The notes: generated by a model not told the origin, from the sequence alone. Positions 17,711 through 25,859 are shown, numbered from the stretch's first letter. The stretch: 64,000 nt of DNA from SHAN690 sp038131955 (GCA_038131955.1 JAYPQK010000012.1:145808-209807); one strand, 5' to 3'. Numbers and translations: made by a program.

Positions 17711-18261
17711 GCGTTAAACCAGTTCTTTTCGAGGCATTGGCGTAAGCTCAACTTGGCTCGGTGGGCCAATACCCAATAGTTGGAAGAAATGATGTTCAAT
17801 TCCTTACAAATCGTCTCTGTTTCTTCTTCGTCGACATACTTCATGGTGAATACTGCACGCTGAACCTCTTTCAAAGCCTGTCGGCAGCGTTCGAATACTT
17901 CCAAGAATTCTGTGTTGCGAACCATCTTGTCTGTCGACCAATCCTGAGGTAATCGATCTTTGAGCCAATGTCCTTTTTCGTTGAAAAAGGAGTTGTCGTC
18001 ATCTTCATCGGTGAGTTCTGATGCCAGGAGCTCAGTGTTCTTCTTGTAATGGTCGAGTATCCTGCTCTTCAGGATTAGAAACAGCCAATTCTTCTCCGAC
18101 ACCTCTCCGCGGAAACTCTCTTTGGTCCGCATGGCCGTTATGAAGGTGTCTTGCACTAAATCACGGGCAACGTCACGCTCTGGAACGCGTTTCTGAGCGT
18201 ACGCGATCAGCAGGTCGGCGTACAGGTCGACCCAGTCTTCGGGTGATAAAGAGGTGGACAT
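17707..18261 (-). CDS. ECF-type RNA polymerase sigma factor
   Basis: A sigma-70 family factor of 184 residues. Region 2 includes ERDVARDLVQDTFITAM and WLFLILKSRILDHYKK; region 4 includes ETICKELNIISSNYWVLAHRAKLSLRQCLEKNWF. The start at ATG 18261 (MSTSLSPEDWVDLYADLL) was chosen: the frame runs on to 18453 but that part overlaps the divergent TonB gene and is not sigma-like. It is the first gene of the unit sigma / anti-sigma / hvfA / hvfB / hvfC and presumably switches it on. The C-terminal CLEKNWF ending is like sigma factors that sit beside metal- and RiPP-related genes. CAAAGAAA at 18267-18274, one base off a -7 box on the minus strand, lies just upstream. Confidence 0.9.
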   Translation of the reverse strand: MSTSLSPEDWVDLYADLLIAYAQKRVPERDVARDLVQDTFITAMRTKESFRGEVSEKNWLFLILKSRILDHYKKNTELLASELTDEDDDNSFFNEKGHWLKDRLPQDWSTDKMVRNTEFLEVFERCRQALKEVQRAVFTMKYVDEEETETICKELNIISSNYWVLAHRAKLSLRQCLEKNWFNA

Positions 18262-18318
18262 TTCCTCAAAGAAAGCAATTCTGGAATCAAGCGCACATAA
18301 CGGTGCGTGGCCGATCGT

Positions 18319-18326
18319 TAATTTTG
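18319..18326 (+). promoter_or_regulatory. -7 box (TAATTTTG) of the TonB-dependent receptor gene
   Basis: An exact TAnnTTTG match 17 bases before the ATG at 18344, in the 82-base region shared with the divergent sigma factor gene. No TTG is found at the expected -33 distance, so it may need an activator or another sigma factor. Confidence 0.6.
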
Positions 18327-18343
18327 CACCCGCATTCCTTGCC

Positions 18344-20674
18344 ATGATCATCCATATCATTAGCAAATCCAATAAAAGCGTGAAGAACCTCCTATGGGTG
18401 GGATTGGTCTTTTGGTCCTCGCTCACATACGCGCAGCCCGGCTGTGATATCAACCTTCAAGGGCAAGTGCTCGATGAGCACGACGGTTCCGTACTCTCTT
18501 TTGCTGAACTCCGATGGTTGGAGCAGGATCGAGGCGTGATGGCCGATGAAGTGGGGCGGTTTACGTTCTCGGAGATATGCAAGGGATCCATGACCCTGGT
18601 GGTGCAGCATATCGGTTGTGAACCAGACACGCTTTCGTTCGTGGTTAGCAGAGACACATCCATCAAACTCTTATTGGAGCACCACACGCATCTGCTGGAC
18701 GCCATTCAGGTGGAAGCACGCAAGCCACACAAGGATATTGCCCCTCTCCAGACGATGGACCTTGAGGAGGTGAGTCGTTCGGCAGCGGGCAGTATTGCAG
18801 AGTTGGCATCTGGTCAGACAGGGGTGTACATCTATCAGTCCGGGACGAATATTCAGAAGCCCATGATCCGCGGACAGGAAGGCAATCGGATTGCCATTGT
18901 CAATAACGGCGCTGTTGTGCTTGGTCAGCAGTGGGGTCGGGAACATGCGCCTGAGGTTGACGCTGCCTTGATCGAGGAAGTAGAGGTGGTCAAGGGAGCG
19001 AGCAGTCTTCGCTATGGCTCGAGCGCCATAGGCGGTGCGCTGAAATCATCGAGCGGCAAGATCAATGAGCAGGACAGCCTTCACGGATGGGTTAAGGGCG
19101 AGGCTCGGAGTAACGGTCAATCGGGCAGTTTGGCGGCAAAACTTGGAGGAAGACTCACCCAGCGCTGGCCGCTCTATTTCCAGCTAGCAGGATCAGGACG
19201 ACGAGGAGGTGACCTAAAGGCGCCGGATTTTTTCCTAGAGAATACGGGCACAAGCCAATGGAGTGGACAAGGTCGGCTGGGGTGGATGACGGATAAGTGG
19301 GGTGTTGAAATTGCTTATTCCCTGATCGAGACCGATCTCGGTATTCTACGCTATGCCCACATCGGTAACCTCACCGATCTCGAAGCGATGATCGAACGTG
19401 GTGAACCCTCGGTGCCGAGTCAACGCTTCACCTATGCGATCGAAAGGCCGAAGCAACACGTGACGCACGAAACGACGACTAGTCATGTGTACTGGAAACC
19501 CAGACTAGGTCATTCCGTCAGTCTGGATGTGATCAGACAATATGACTTGAGGCAAGAGTATGACAACAACCTCTTTTCAGGTGATGAGGCCAACCTCCAG
19601 TTTGAATTGACGAGTCAGCAGGCAGACCTGCATTACGAAGGCCGCTTCAGCGAAAAGTATAAGCTTGAGATCGGAGGGATGGGAATGCGTCAGGCTAATA
19701 CCTACACGGGTCGATTCTTCATTCCCAATTATGAGCGCTACGATGCAGGATTGTATTCCATCCATCACTTTCATCTAGACGCTTGGGAATTCGAGGCAGG
19801 CGCGAGGGTGGACCGCCGATGGCAACAGGCCTTCATGTATCGTGAGGATACCCTGTATAGCCCTAATCGAGTGTTCGACGGTGGCTCGCTGCATCTTGGT
19901 GCAGCATACAGCTTCGGTCGATGGAGGTCGATCGTGCAATTGTCGCGCGGCTGGCGTCCTCCGGAGATCAATGAATTGTACAGCTCGGGACTCCATCACG
20001 GCGCGGCGGCGCTGGAGTATGGGAATGAGTCGTTGGAAGAAGAGCGACTTTGGAGCCTGAACCTTGCACTTGATCTCGATTCTCAGCCGGTGGGATTGGG
20101 TTACCTCGATATTTCGGCTGGAGCTTACTCGTACTGGTTTGACGACTACATCAACCTAGTTCCACAGCAGTACAATGAGCTTACCATTCGCGGGGCCTTT
20201 CCGGTCTGGGCGCAAACGGTGGAAGATGTCTGGAGTCGAGGGGTGGAGTTAGACCTGAAGTGGAAAGCAACAAAGAGCATTTCCCTCGATGCCCGTGGGG
20301 ATTGGATGATCAGCACGAATGCCAACTATGAGTATATCCTGAATCAGCCAGCACCTCGACTCAGAATGAAGGGAGACGTTACCTGTTATGAGAACTCGAA
20401 ATGGAAGGTCAATGCTTCGCTAAATTGGCTGGCGGTTGCTAGGCAGCAGTGGACATCAGTAGAGCAGGAGATAGCGCCTCCTCCGCCTGCATACTCCTTG
20501 TTCGGAGCCGAGATCAGAACAGAATGGAAGGTGCGTGATCACGCTTGGATGCTTCAATTCAGGGTGGAGAATCTATTAGACATTCCTTATCGCGACTACC
20601 TCGACCGCCTGCGCTATTTCGCGGATGCAAAAGGCAGGTCATTCAACGTGCGGATCTTTATTCCATTTGGATGA
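18344..20674 (+). CDS. TonB-dependent outer-membrane receptor, ZnuD-like
   Basis: A 776-residue outer-membrane transporter energised by TonB. In order: signal peptide (LLWVGLVFWSSLTYAQ), a carboxypeptidase-regulatory-like domain (INLQGQVLDEHDGSVLSFAELRW) at about 35-120, a plug (GSIAELASGQTGVYIYQSG ... IRGQEGNRIAIVNNG ... VEVVKGASSLRYGSSAIGG) and a beta barrel ending in the C-terminal aromatic strand FNVRIFIPFG. The barrel stretch WRPPEINELYSSGLHHGAAALEYGN resembles zinc receptors of the ZnuD type, which carry His-rich loops. The start is ATG 18344; longer readings overlap the sigma gene. It diverges from the sigma/hvf unit, so a metal or metallophore substrate is suggested but unproven. Confidence 0.9.
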   Translation: MIIHIISKSNKSVKNLLWVGLVFWSSLTYAQPGCDINLQGQVLDEHDGSVLSFAELRWLEQDRGVMADEVGRFTFSEICKGSMTLVVQHIGCEPDTLSFVVSRDTSIKLLLEHHTHLLDAIQVEARKPHKDIAPLQTMDLEEVSRSAAGSIAELASGQTGVYIYQSGTNIQKPMIRGQEGNRIAIVNNGAVVLGQQWGREHAPEVDAALIEEVEVVKGASSLRYGSSAIGGALKSSSGKINEQDSLHGWVKGEARSNGQSGSLAAKLGGRLTQRWPLYFQLAGSGRRGGDLKAPDFFLENTGTSQWSGQGRLGWMTDKWGVEIAYSLIETDLGILRYAHIGNLTDLEAMIERGEPSVPSQRFTYAIERPKQHVTHETTTSHVYWKPRLGHSVSLDVIRQYDLRQEYDNNLFSGDEANLQFELTSQQADLHYEGRFSEKYKLEIGGMGMRQANTYTGRFFIPNYERYDAGLYSIHHFHLDAWEFEAGARVDRRWQQAFMYREDTLYSPNRVFDGGSLHLGAAYSFGRWRSIVQLSRGWRPPEINELYSSGLHHGAAALEYGNESLEEERLWSLNLALDLDSQPVGLGYLDISAGAYSYWFDDYINLVPQQYNELTIRGAFPVWAQTVEDVWSRGVELDLKWKATKSISLDARGDWMISTNANYEYILNQPAPRLRMKGDVTCYENSKWKVNASLNWLAVARQQWTSVEQEIAPPPPAYSLFGAEIRTEWKVRDHAWMLQFRVENLLDIPYRDYLDRLRYFADAKGRSFNVRIFIPFG

Positions 20675-20698
20675 GCTACTTCCAGAATTTGAGGCAAG

Positions 20699-20724
20699 AA
20701 AAAAGCGGCTAATGCCGCTTTTTT
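20699..20724. terminator. Bidirectional intrinsic terminator
   Basis: A perfect inverted repeat AAAAAAGCGGC / GCCGCTTTTTT (20699-20709 and 20714-20724) with loop TAAT. It lies between the converging TonB receptor gene and the His-rich protein gene, with a T-run on both strands, so it can stop transcription from each side. Confidence 0.9.
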
Positions 20725-20725
20725 C

Positions 20726-21109
20726 TTATCGATGCTCGGGTTGAGCGTTCATCCTTGGTTTCGGATGCTCGCCCGGCCTGATGTGCTTCATTTGTTTGTG
20801 ATGAGCTGTTCGCTTTGGATGAAGGGTTGCGCGCTGCTCGGGTGTTAGCACCGCCATCACTTCCTTGCGCTCACGCATATTCAAATGTCGCTCAGCTATC
20901 GCCGGATGCTCGGCTTGCTTGACCTGCTTGGCGCGCTTTTTATCGTATTGCTTGTGAATGCGCTTGATGTCGCGCTCTTGAGTTGAGGTGAGTTCCACCT
21001 TTTCTTTCAGAACAGCGGGATGTAGAGCGGGATCGTGTGCTCGGTCTTGAGCTAAGGCTACGGAACCGATGATCATAGTCAGGGCTCCAATGAACAGTTT
21101 CTTTTTCAT
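20726..21109 (-). CDS. His-rich Spy/CpxP-like periplasmic protein
   Basis: A small exported protein of 127 residues with signal peptide MKKKLFIGALTMIIGSVALAQ. It has 11 histidines, mostly in HP or HH contexts (ALHPAV, AEHPAI, AHHKQMKH, GEHPKP), and two LTxxQ-like elements (LTSTQERDI and LTPEQRATL), the hallmark of Spy/CpxP chaperones and related metal-responsive proteins. The ATG at 21109 was chosen; an ATG at 21127 would add six residues before the leader. It shares a terminator with the TonB gene. A role in envelope stress or metal binding is inferred from composition and its place next to the metal block. Confidence 0.75.
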   Translation of the reverse strand: MKKKLFIGALTMIIGSVALAQDRAHDPALHPAVLKEKVELTSTQERDIKRIHKQYDKKRAKQVKQAEHPAIAERHLNMRERKEVMAVLTPEQRATLHPKRTAHHKQMKHIRPGEHPKPRMNAQPEHR

Positions 21110-21159
21110 GACAATTGTTTTCGTCATGAAACCAAATCATATGCCAAAGCTGAAAACCG

Positions 21160-21870
21160 TTAATCCATATGTAGGTAGAATGGTGATAGAAGTGATTGAA
21201 AATAAGGAGTATACACCCTTTTCTCATCGTAAAGAACGGCCTCCTTTTCTTCCAACTCATTCGGCGTCGTAGACCAAGTGGCCAGGATACGATTCGCTTC
21301 TTTTTGGACGGTAGGTCGAATCCGCAAGCTTCGACGTAAGACCCATCCTTCACCCTGGGAAGCCTCCAAAGCATCCTTCCATCTTTCAACGGGTAAGACC
21401 ATCGAGAACTTGGCGCTATCAGAGGCGAGTCGCTTGGCGTGATGGAACAGGGCCTCCAGAGTGAGCGCGGTTTCGTGTCGCGCTTGATCCTTTCGATCAT
21501 CACCGGAAAGGGTGGAGCTTTTGAAGTAAGGAGGATTACACACCACATGATCGTAACGTGCTCGGTCTGGTTCGAAATCTTGTACGGATGTATGGATGAC
21601 TCGCATTCGCTGAGCCCATGGGCCGGACTGAACGTTTTGTTGAGCTTGTTCCGCACTATCTAGGTCGATCTCCAAGGCGTCTACATTCGCCGTCGTCCTT
21701 TGCGCCATCATCATGGCGATTACTCCGGTGCCGGTTCCAATGTCTAGCGCGCGCTCGGCGTGCTCAATATCCAACCATGCGGCTAAGAGACAGCCATCGG
21801 TTCCTACCTTGAAGGCGGCTTTGTCTTGTTCGATACGGAACTGTTTGAACTCGAACCACTCGTTGGCCAT
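21160..21870 (-). CDS. trmN6: tRNA1(Val) adenine(37)-N6-methyltransferase
   Basis: A class I SAM-dependent methyltransferase of 236 residues that methylates A37 next to the anticodon of tRNA-Val. The N-terminus has FRIEQDKAAFKVGTDGCLLAAW, the SAM motif I is ALDIGTGTGVIAMM, motif II is VDALEIDLDSAEQA, and the catalytic NPPY box is VVCNPPYFKSSTLSGDD. These match YfiC/TrmN6. It starts within the stop codon of the upstream phosphorylase gene (1-base overlap), so both are co-transcribed. Confidence 0.92.
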   Translation of the reverse strand: MANEWFEFKQFRIEQDKAAFKVGTDGCLLAAWLDIEHAERALDIGTGTGVIAMMMAQRTTANVDALEIDLDSAEQAQQNVQSGPWAQRMRVIHTSVQDFEPDRARYDHVVCNPPYFKSSTLSGDDRKDQARHETALTLEALFHHAKRLASDSAKFSMVLPVERWKDALEASQGEGWVLRRSLRIRPTVQKEANRILATWSTTPNELEEKEAVLYDEKRVYTPYFQSLLSPFYLHMD

Positions 21871-22688
21871 CAGAGGGTAGGAATGAGGGTTTTGATCAAG
21901 TGGATCAGTCTGCCTTCCGCCTCGCCGGCGACACGAAGAAGTTCCGGGATGTCGATCGGTTGTAAGTTGTCCGGGTCACACTCATCTGTCAGCACGATCA
22001 CGGCACCGACTTCCATCTGAGTGTGTCGCGCTACGATCACTTCGGGTACCGTACTCATTCCAACAGCATCGGCACCGATCCGATGAAGAAAGCGATACTC
22101 GGCCGGACTCTCGAGCATGGGACCCGGAACAGAAACGTATACACCTTCCTGAACATTGACAGCACTGCTTGTCGCTGCTTCTTGGATCAAGCCTTGAATG
22201 CGGTTCGCATAGGCTTCGGACATATCAGGAAAGCGCGTTCCGAGTCGAGCGTCATTGGGCCCGATCAGCGGATTCGATGGCTGTAGGTTGATGTGATCGG
22301 TAATCATCATCAGGTCTCCTTTTTTCCAGTCGAGATTCATGGCGCCAGCCGCACCAGAGAGCAGAAGCTGTCGAACTCCCAAGGCCTTCATCACACGAAT
22401 GGGGAAACTCACTTGTTCCATATCGTAACCCTCATAGTAATGAAAGCGACCTTGCATGCAGATGACGGTTACTCCGTTGAGTGAACCTTGGATCAGTTTT
22501 CCTTGGTGGAACTCAACCGTAGCCAAAGGGAAGTGTGGAATTTCGTCATAGGAAACCTCGGTCTTGTTACCCAGTTCATCTGCGAGTTTGCCCAATCCTG
22601 TCCCGAGAATGATTCCGGTATCGGCACCACCAAACCCCTTTGATCTGAGGAAAGACGATGCTTCTTGGATCTTGTCGTATAGTTCCAT
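21870..22688 (-). CDS. punA: Purine-nucleoside phosphorylase (trimeric type I)
   Basis: It splits purine (deoxy)nucleosides with phosphate to the base and (deoxy)ribose-1-phosphate in the salvage pathway. The 272-residue product from ATG 22688 (MELYDKIQEASSFL) shows GIILGTGLGKLADEL (phosphate loop), MQGRFHYYEGY, LLLSGAAGAMN, SVPGPMLESPAEYRFL and GADAVGMSTVPEVIVARH, all diagnostic. The base-site segment VLTDECDPDNLQPI differs from the mammalian TNxA version but is in the right place. The frame extends to 22748 over the divergent promoter and was not used. Confidence 0.94.
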   Translation of the reverse strand: MELYDKIQEASSFLRSKGFGGADTGIILGTGLGKLADELGNKTEVSYDEIPHFPLATVEFHQGKLIQGSLNGVTVICMQGRFHYYEGYDMEQVSFPIRVMKALGVRQLLLSGAAGAMNLDWKKGDLMMITDHINLQPSNPLIGPNDARLGTRFPDMSEAYANRIQGLIQEAATSSAVNVQEGVYVSVPGPMLESPAEYRFLHRIGADAVGMSTVPEVIVARHTQMEVGAVIVLTDECDPDNLQPIDIPELLRVAGEAEGRLIHLIKTLIPTL

Positions 22689-22692
22689 GCCG

Positions 22693-22700
22693 CAAACATA
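22693..22700 (-). promoter_or_regulatory. -7 box (TATGTTTG) of the purine phosphorylase operon
   Basis: An exact TAnnTTTG match on the minus strand, four bases before the ATG at 22688, implying a leaderless message. It lies back to back with the region driving the divergent gene at 22735. Confidence 0.6.
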
Positions 22701-22734
22701 GCGCGTTGCTTCCTCTGCTGTATCATTGTAGAGC

Positions 22735-23451
22735 ATGAAACGAGGCATTCATCTTTTGTCAGGTCCTAGGAATATCAGCACCGCGCTGATGTACACTTTT
22801 GCCCAGCGCAAGGGCTGCGATGTGATCGATGAACCGTACTACGCCTATTACTTGACGCGCAAAGGTGAGAATCACCCCGGCCGGGAGGAGACCCTCCGCT
22901 CACAGCCGAGCGACCCGTATACGATCCTTGCTTGGATCAGGGCTCGAGCCGAAGAGACGGAAGAACTTTTTCTCAAGAACATGCCGCACCACATAGAAGG
23001 CGTGGATATTTCCGTTCTAGACGACTTTCAACCCGTTTTTTTGATCCGACACCCAAGTCTCATGATCCATTCGTTCAGCAAGGTGATCCCGGAGGTCGTA
23101 CTGGACGACCTAGCCTTGAAGCAGCAATGGGAATTGCTTCAGCAGTTTCAAGAGCGAGGATTGCAGCCCTTGGTGGTTGATTCAGCTTCTATTCTCAAGG
23201 ATCCGAGTTCTTCGCTTCCGCGACTTTGTCAGGCGCTGGACCTTCCGTTTGAACCTTCCATGTTGTTGTGGACATCCGGTCCGCTACCTCAAGATGGGGC
23301 ATGGGCAACGTATTGGTATGGCAGTGTTCACGCATCTTCCGGATTGAAAAAGAAGGAAGAACTTCCCGTATCAATTCCTGCCCGATATCATTCTCTTTTG
23401 AAGGAATCGGAGGCTTACTTTGACCTATTGAAATCACACGAATCACTCTGA
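22735..23451 (+). CDS. Sulfotransferase-like P-loop protein
   Basis: A 238-residue protein with the N-terminal sulfotransferase phosphate-binding loop LLSGPRNISTALMYTFAQR, and a second PAPS-site-like stretch PVFLIRHPSLMIHSFSK where Arg and Ser are expected to contact the 3'-phosphate. It is shorter than eukaryotic sulfotransferases. It ends one base before a class IV aminotransferase gene, an arrangement also known as fused proteins in which a sulfotransferase-like domain precedes a branched-chain-aminotransferase-like domain. The acceptor is unknown. TATCATTG at 22721-22728, one base off the -7 box, lies six bases before the ATG. Confidence 0.82.
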   Translation: MKRGIHLLSGPRNISTALMYTFAQRKGCDVIDEPYYAYYLTRKGENHPGREETLRSQPSDPYTILAWIRARAEETEELFLKNMPHHIEGVDISVLDDFQPVFLIRHPSLMIHSFSKVIPEVVLDDLALKQQWELLQQFQERGLQPLVVDSASILKDPSSSLPRLCQALDLPFEPSMLLWTSGPLPQDGAWATYWYGSVHASSGLKKKEELPVSIPARYHSLLKESEAYFDLLKSHESL

Positions 23452-23452
23452 T

Positions 23453-24352
23453 ATGTTACAGACCTACGATCCCAGAAACGAGAATATTCAAGTATTCATC
23501 AAGGACGGCCTATATCCGCGATCGGAGGCCAAGGTTTCCGTTTTCGATTCCTCCGTGCAAGGAGGTGATGGTGTATGGGAAGGACTTCGGGTCTATAAGG
23601 TAGGCATTCTGCACCTCGATGCTCACTTGGATCGCATGTACGCTTCCGCCCACGCACTGGCCTTTGCGGATGTTCCGTCTCGAACTTTCATCAAGGATGC
23701 GATTCGACAAACCTTGGTGGCTAATGGCATGAACGAGGGGGCGCATATTCGTTTGACATTGACCCGTGGAGCGAAGATCACGAGCGGAATGGACCCTAGA
23801 CTGAATACAGAAGGCTCCACCTTGATCGTGCTTGCCGAGTGGAAGGACATGGTCTATGACAATGCGAGGGGTATGGAGGTGATCACCTCCTCCCAACGAC
23901 GTAACGGTCCGCAATTCTTGGATTCAAAGATCCATCACAACAACTTGCTCAACAACATCATCGCGAAGATCCACGCCAACGTTGCAGGAGCGGATGCGGC
24001 GATCATGCTAGATGATAGGGGCTTCATCGCTGAATTGAACGATACCAACGTGTTTATGATACGCGATGGAGAGCTCTTGACGCCTTATGCCGTAGCATGT
24101 TTGCCCGGAATCACCCGCCGACATGTCATGGATGTGGCAAAAGCGATCGGGTGGACGATAACAGAAGCGTATCTGAGCTTGACCGAGTTCTACAATGCCG
24201 ATTTCGCCTTCGCTACAGGTACCATGGGAGGATTGACCCCGATTCGGAAAGCGGACGGTCGTTCGATCGGTAACGAAGAGGGAGAGCGCCTGTTCTCAGC
24301 GCTGAATGAAGCGGTGATCAAAGACATTCCCGGTCACTGCCAACGGCCTTAA
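23453..24352 (+). CDS. Class IV aminotransferase (branched-chain or D-amino acid type)
   Basis: A PLP enzyme of 299 residues in the fold of IlvE, PabC and D-amino acid transaminase. Lys 159 in QFLDSKIHHNNLLNN is the expected Schiff-base lysine; Glu 194 in GFIAELNDTNVFMI pairs with the pyridine nitrogen; LPGITRRHVMDVA and FATGTMGGLTPI hold the phosphate-binding Thr/Gly. It cannot be assigned with certainty to leucine/isoleucine/valine rather than another amino acid. It sits one base after the sulfotransferase-like gene and converges with an SDR gene with a 4-base overlap. Confidence 0.88.
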   Translation: MLQTYDPRNENIQVFIKDGLYPRSEAKVSVFDSSVQGGDGVWEGLRVYKVGILHLDAHLDRMYASAHALAFADVPSRTFIKDAIRQTLVANGMNEGAHIRLTLTRGAKITSGMDPRLNTEGSTLIVLAEWKDMVYDNARGMEVITSSQRRNGPQFLDSKIHHNNLLNNIIAKIHANVAGADAAIMLDDRGFIAELNDTNVFMIRDGELLTPYAVACLPGITRRHVMDVAKAIGWTITEAYLSLTEFYNADFAFATGTMGGLTPIRKADGRSIGNEEGERLFSALNEAVIKDIPGHCQRP

Positions 24353-25110
24353 TTCTCTCTGTGAATGTAGAAGCTGTTGGCCTGAGATAGGCTCGTCAGT
24401 ACCAAGTCGTTGATACAAAGATGGGGTGGGAGAGTGGTGACGTAATAGGTAACTGAAGCAATGTCCTCGGCGGTCATGGGTTGGTAGCCATTGTATACCG
24501 ACTTCGCTTTGTCCTTATCACCGTGAAACCGCACCTCGGAGAATTCAGTTTCAGCCGCTCCCGGCGCGATCTGCGTCACTTTCACTCCGGTTCCAAGCGT
24601 GTCGATACGCATCCCTTTGGTAATGGCATCCACGGCATGTTTGCTGGCACAGTACACGTTTCCTTTGGAGTAGACCTCCTTGCCGGCAGTCGAACCGATG
24701 TTGATCACATGACCTTTTCCGCGCTTGGTCATTCCCGGAAGAATGGCTTTGGAGACATAGAGCAGTCCTTTCACGTTCGTGTCGATCATGCGGTTCCAGT
24801 CCTCTAGGTCACCGTCTTGAATGGTGTCCATTCCACTGGCTAGTCCAGCATTGTTGACCAATACCTCCACATTCTGCCAACGATCAGGCAAGTTCGATAA
24901 GGTTTGAAGCGTCACGTCTTGATCTCTGACATCAAAACAAAGCGTGAGTACTTCGCAGCCAGCGTTACTCTCTAATTGATCTTTCAGGGAATTCAGTCGC
25001 TCTTCGCGGCGTCCGGTGATGATGATGTCGTAGCCATGTTGCGCGAAGGTCTCTGCGATGGCTTTACCGAATCCGGATGTAGCTCCGGTAACAAGTGCAA
25101 TAGGTCTCAT
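24349..25110 (-). CDS. SDR family NADP-dependent oxidoreductase (YdfG-like)
   Basis: A classical short-chain dehydrogenase of 253 residues. The cofactor loop is VTGATSGFGKAIAETF followed by GRREERLNSL, whose Arg residues favour NADP(H). The active site has NNAGLASG, INIGSTAG with the catalytic Ser, and YCASKHAVDAI with the Tyr-x3-Lys pair. The overall pattern is that of YdfG, a 3-hydroxy acid (L-allo-threonine, serine, malonic semialdehyde) dehydrogenase. Substrate unproven. Confidence 0.92.
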   Translation of the reverse strand: MRPIALVTGATSGFGKAIAETFAQHGYDIIITGRREERLNSLKDQLESNAGCEVLTLCFDVRDQDVTLQTLSNLPDRWQNVEVLVNNAGLASGMDTIQDGDLEDWNRMIDTNVKGLLYVSKAILPGMTKRGKGHVINIGSTAGKEVYSKGNVYCASKHAVDAITKGMRIDTLGTGVKVTQIAPGAAETEFSEVRFHGDKDKAKSVYNGYQPMTAEDIASVTYYVTTLPPHLCINDLVLTSLSQANSFYIHREN

Positions 25111-25147
25111 GGCACCAAAGCTAGTATTCGGCGGAGAATCTTTAAAC

Positions 25148-25843
25148 TCAACTTTCTGATCGAGCGATCATGCGTTTCATCTTTCGATGAAAGGAGTTTA
25201 TGAGTCGCGTATGGAAGTAAGGGTAGAGGTACTTGTCGCGAATCTTATTCCCGCTTCGAATGAAGGTGGTGTGTACGATGCGTGTACGACCATTCTCCGT
25301 TTCGAACATTTGAATGATCTGCTTGCCTTCATTGATCCCGCTTTCGGTGTAGTTGACTTCTATGATGCCCAGTTCATCCTCAACCTTGGTGATCTCAAAT
25401 GCCGTAGCTAGATGGTAAAGACCACGGATGAGCTTGATATCCATGTATAGGATCTGTCCGTTCATGATGCCATCAACGGAGTCAGCTGGATAGATGATGC
25501 GATCAGACTCTCGCTCGTACATCAACCCACAGGAACTCTTCTTTGTGGTCCAGGCTTCTGTTGGATTGGCTTTTCGATATGCTTCCCATACTTGTTCGAT
25601 CGGTTGCTTGAAAGAGTACTGCCGCCGATAGCGATAGAATGCTGAAAAATCTTCAATGTTTTCACAGGTCGGACGTAGATCTGCAAAACAGTTGACCTGT
25701 GCTTTCTCCCGCTGACTATCCAAGTAGGTTTTGACCATTCGAAACGGAATGGCTTCATAGCGAACATCCTCATAGGACAATTGCGCCATGGTAGCTTGAT
25801 TCCACAATAGGAACAGGGTGATAATGAGGCTCAAACGATGCAT
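25148..25843 (-). CDS. Secreted protein with START/SRPBCC-like features, function unknown
   Basis: A 231-residue exported protein; signal peptide MHRLSLIITLFLLWNQATMAQ. I do not recognise a named family. The middle contains YSFKQPIEQVWEAYRKANP, which resembles the first strand and helix of START/SRPBCC lipid-binding folds, and the end is strongly basic (FHRKMKRMIARSES). The frame extends upstream to 25975 over the end of the nitronate monooxygenase gene, but the signal peptide and a -7-like box immediately upstream support ATG 25843. It has two early cysteines (NCFADLRPTCEN) that could form a disulfide. Confidence 0.7.
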   Translation of the reverse strand: MHRLSLIITLFLLWNQATMAQLSYEDVRYEAIPFRMVKTYLDSQREKAQVNCFADLRPTCENIEDFSAFYRYRRQYSFKQPIEQVWEAYRKANPTEAWTTKKSSCGLMYERESDRIIYPADSVDGIMNGQILYMDIKLIRGLYHLATAFEITKVEDELGIIEVNYTESGINEGKQIIQMFETENGRTRIVHTTFIRSGNKIRDKYLYPYFHTRLINSFHRKMKRMIARSES

Positions 25844-25851
25844 CGGGGGCG

Positions 25852-25859
25852 CAAATATG
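25852..25859 (-). promoter_or_regulatory. Probable -7 box (CATATTTG) of the secreted protein gene
   Basis: Seven of eight bases match TAnnTTTG; it lies eight bases before the ATG at 25843 on the minus strand. Confidence 0.4.

Noticed and set aside
18254..18343. N-terminal extension of the TonB receptor from 18254
   Set aside because: It overlaps the divergent sigma gene, is not signal-like, and the -7 box at 18319 lies inside it; ATG 18344 starts the leader.
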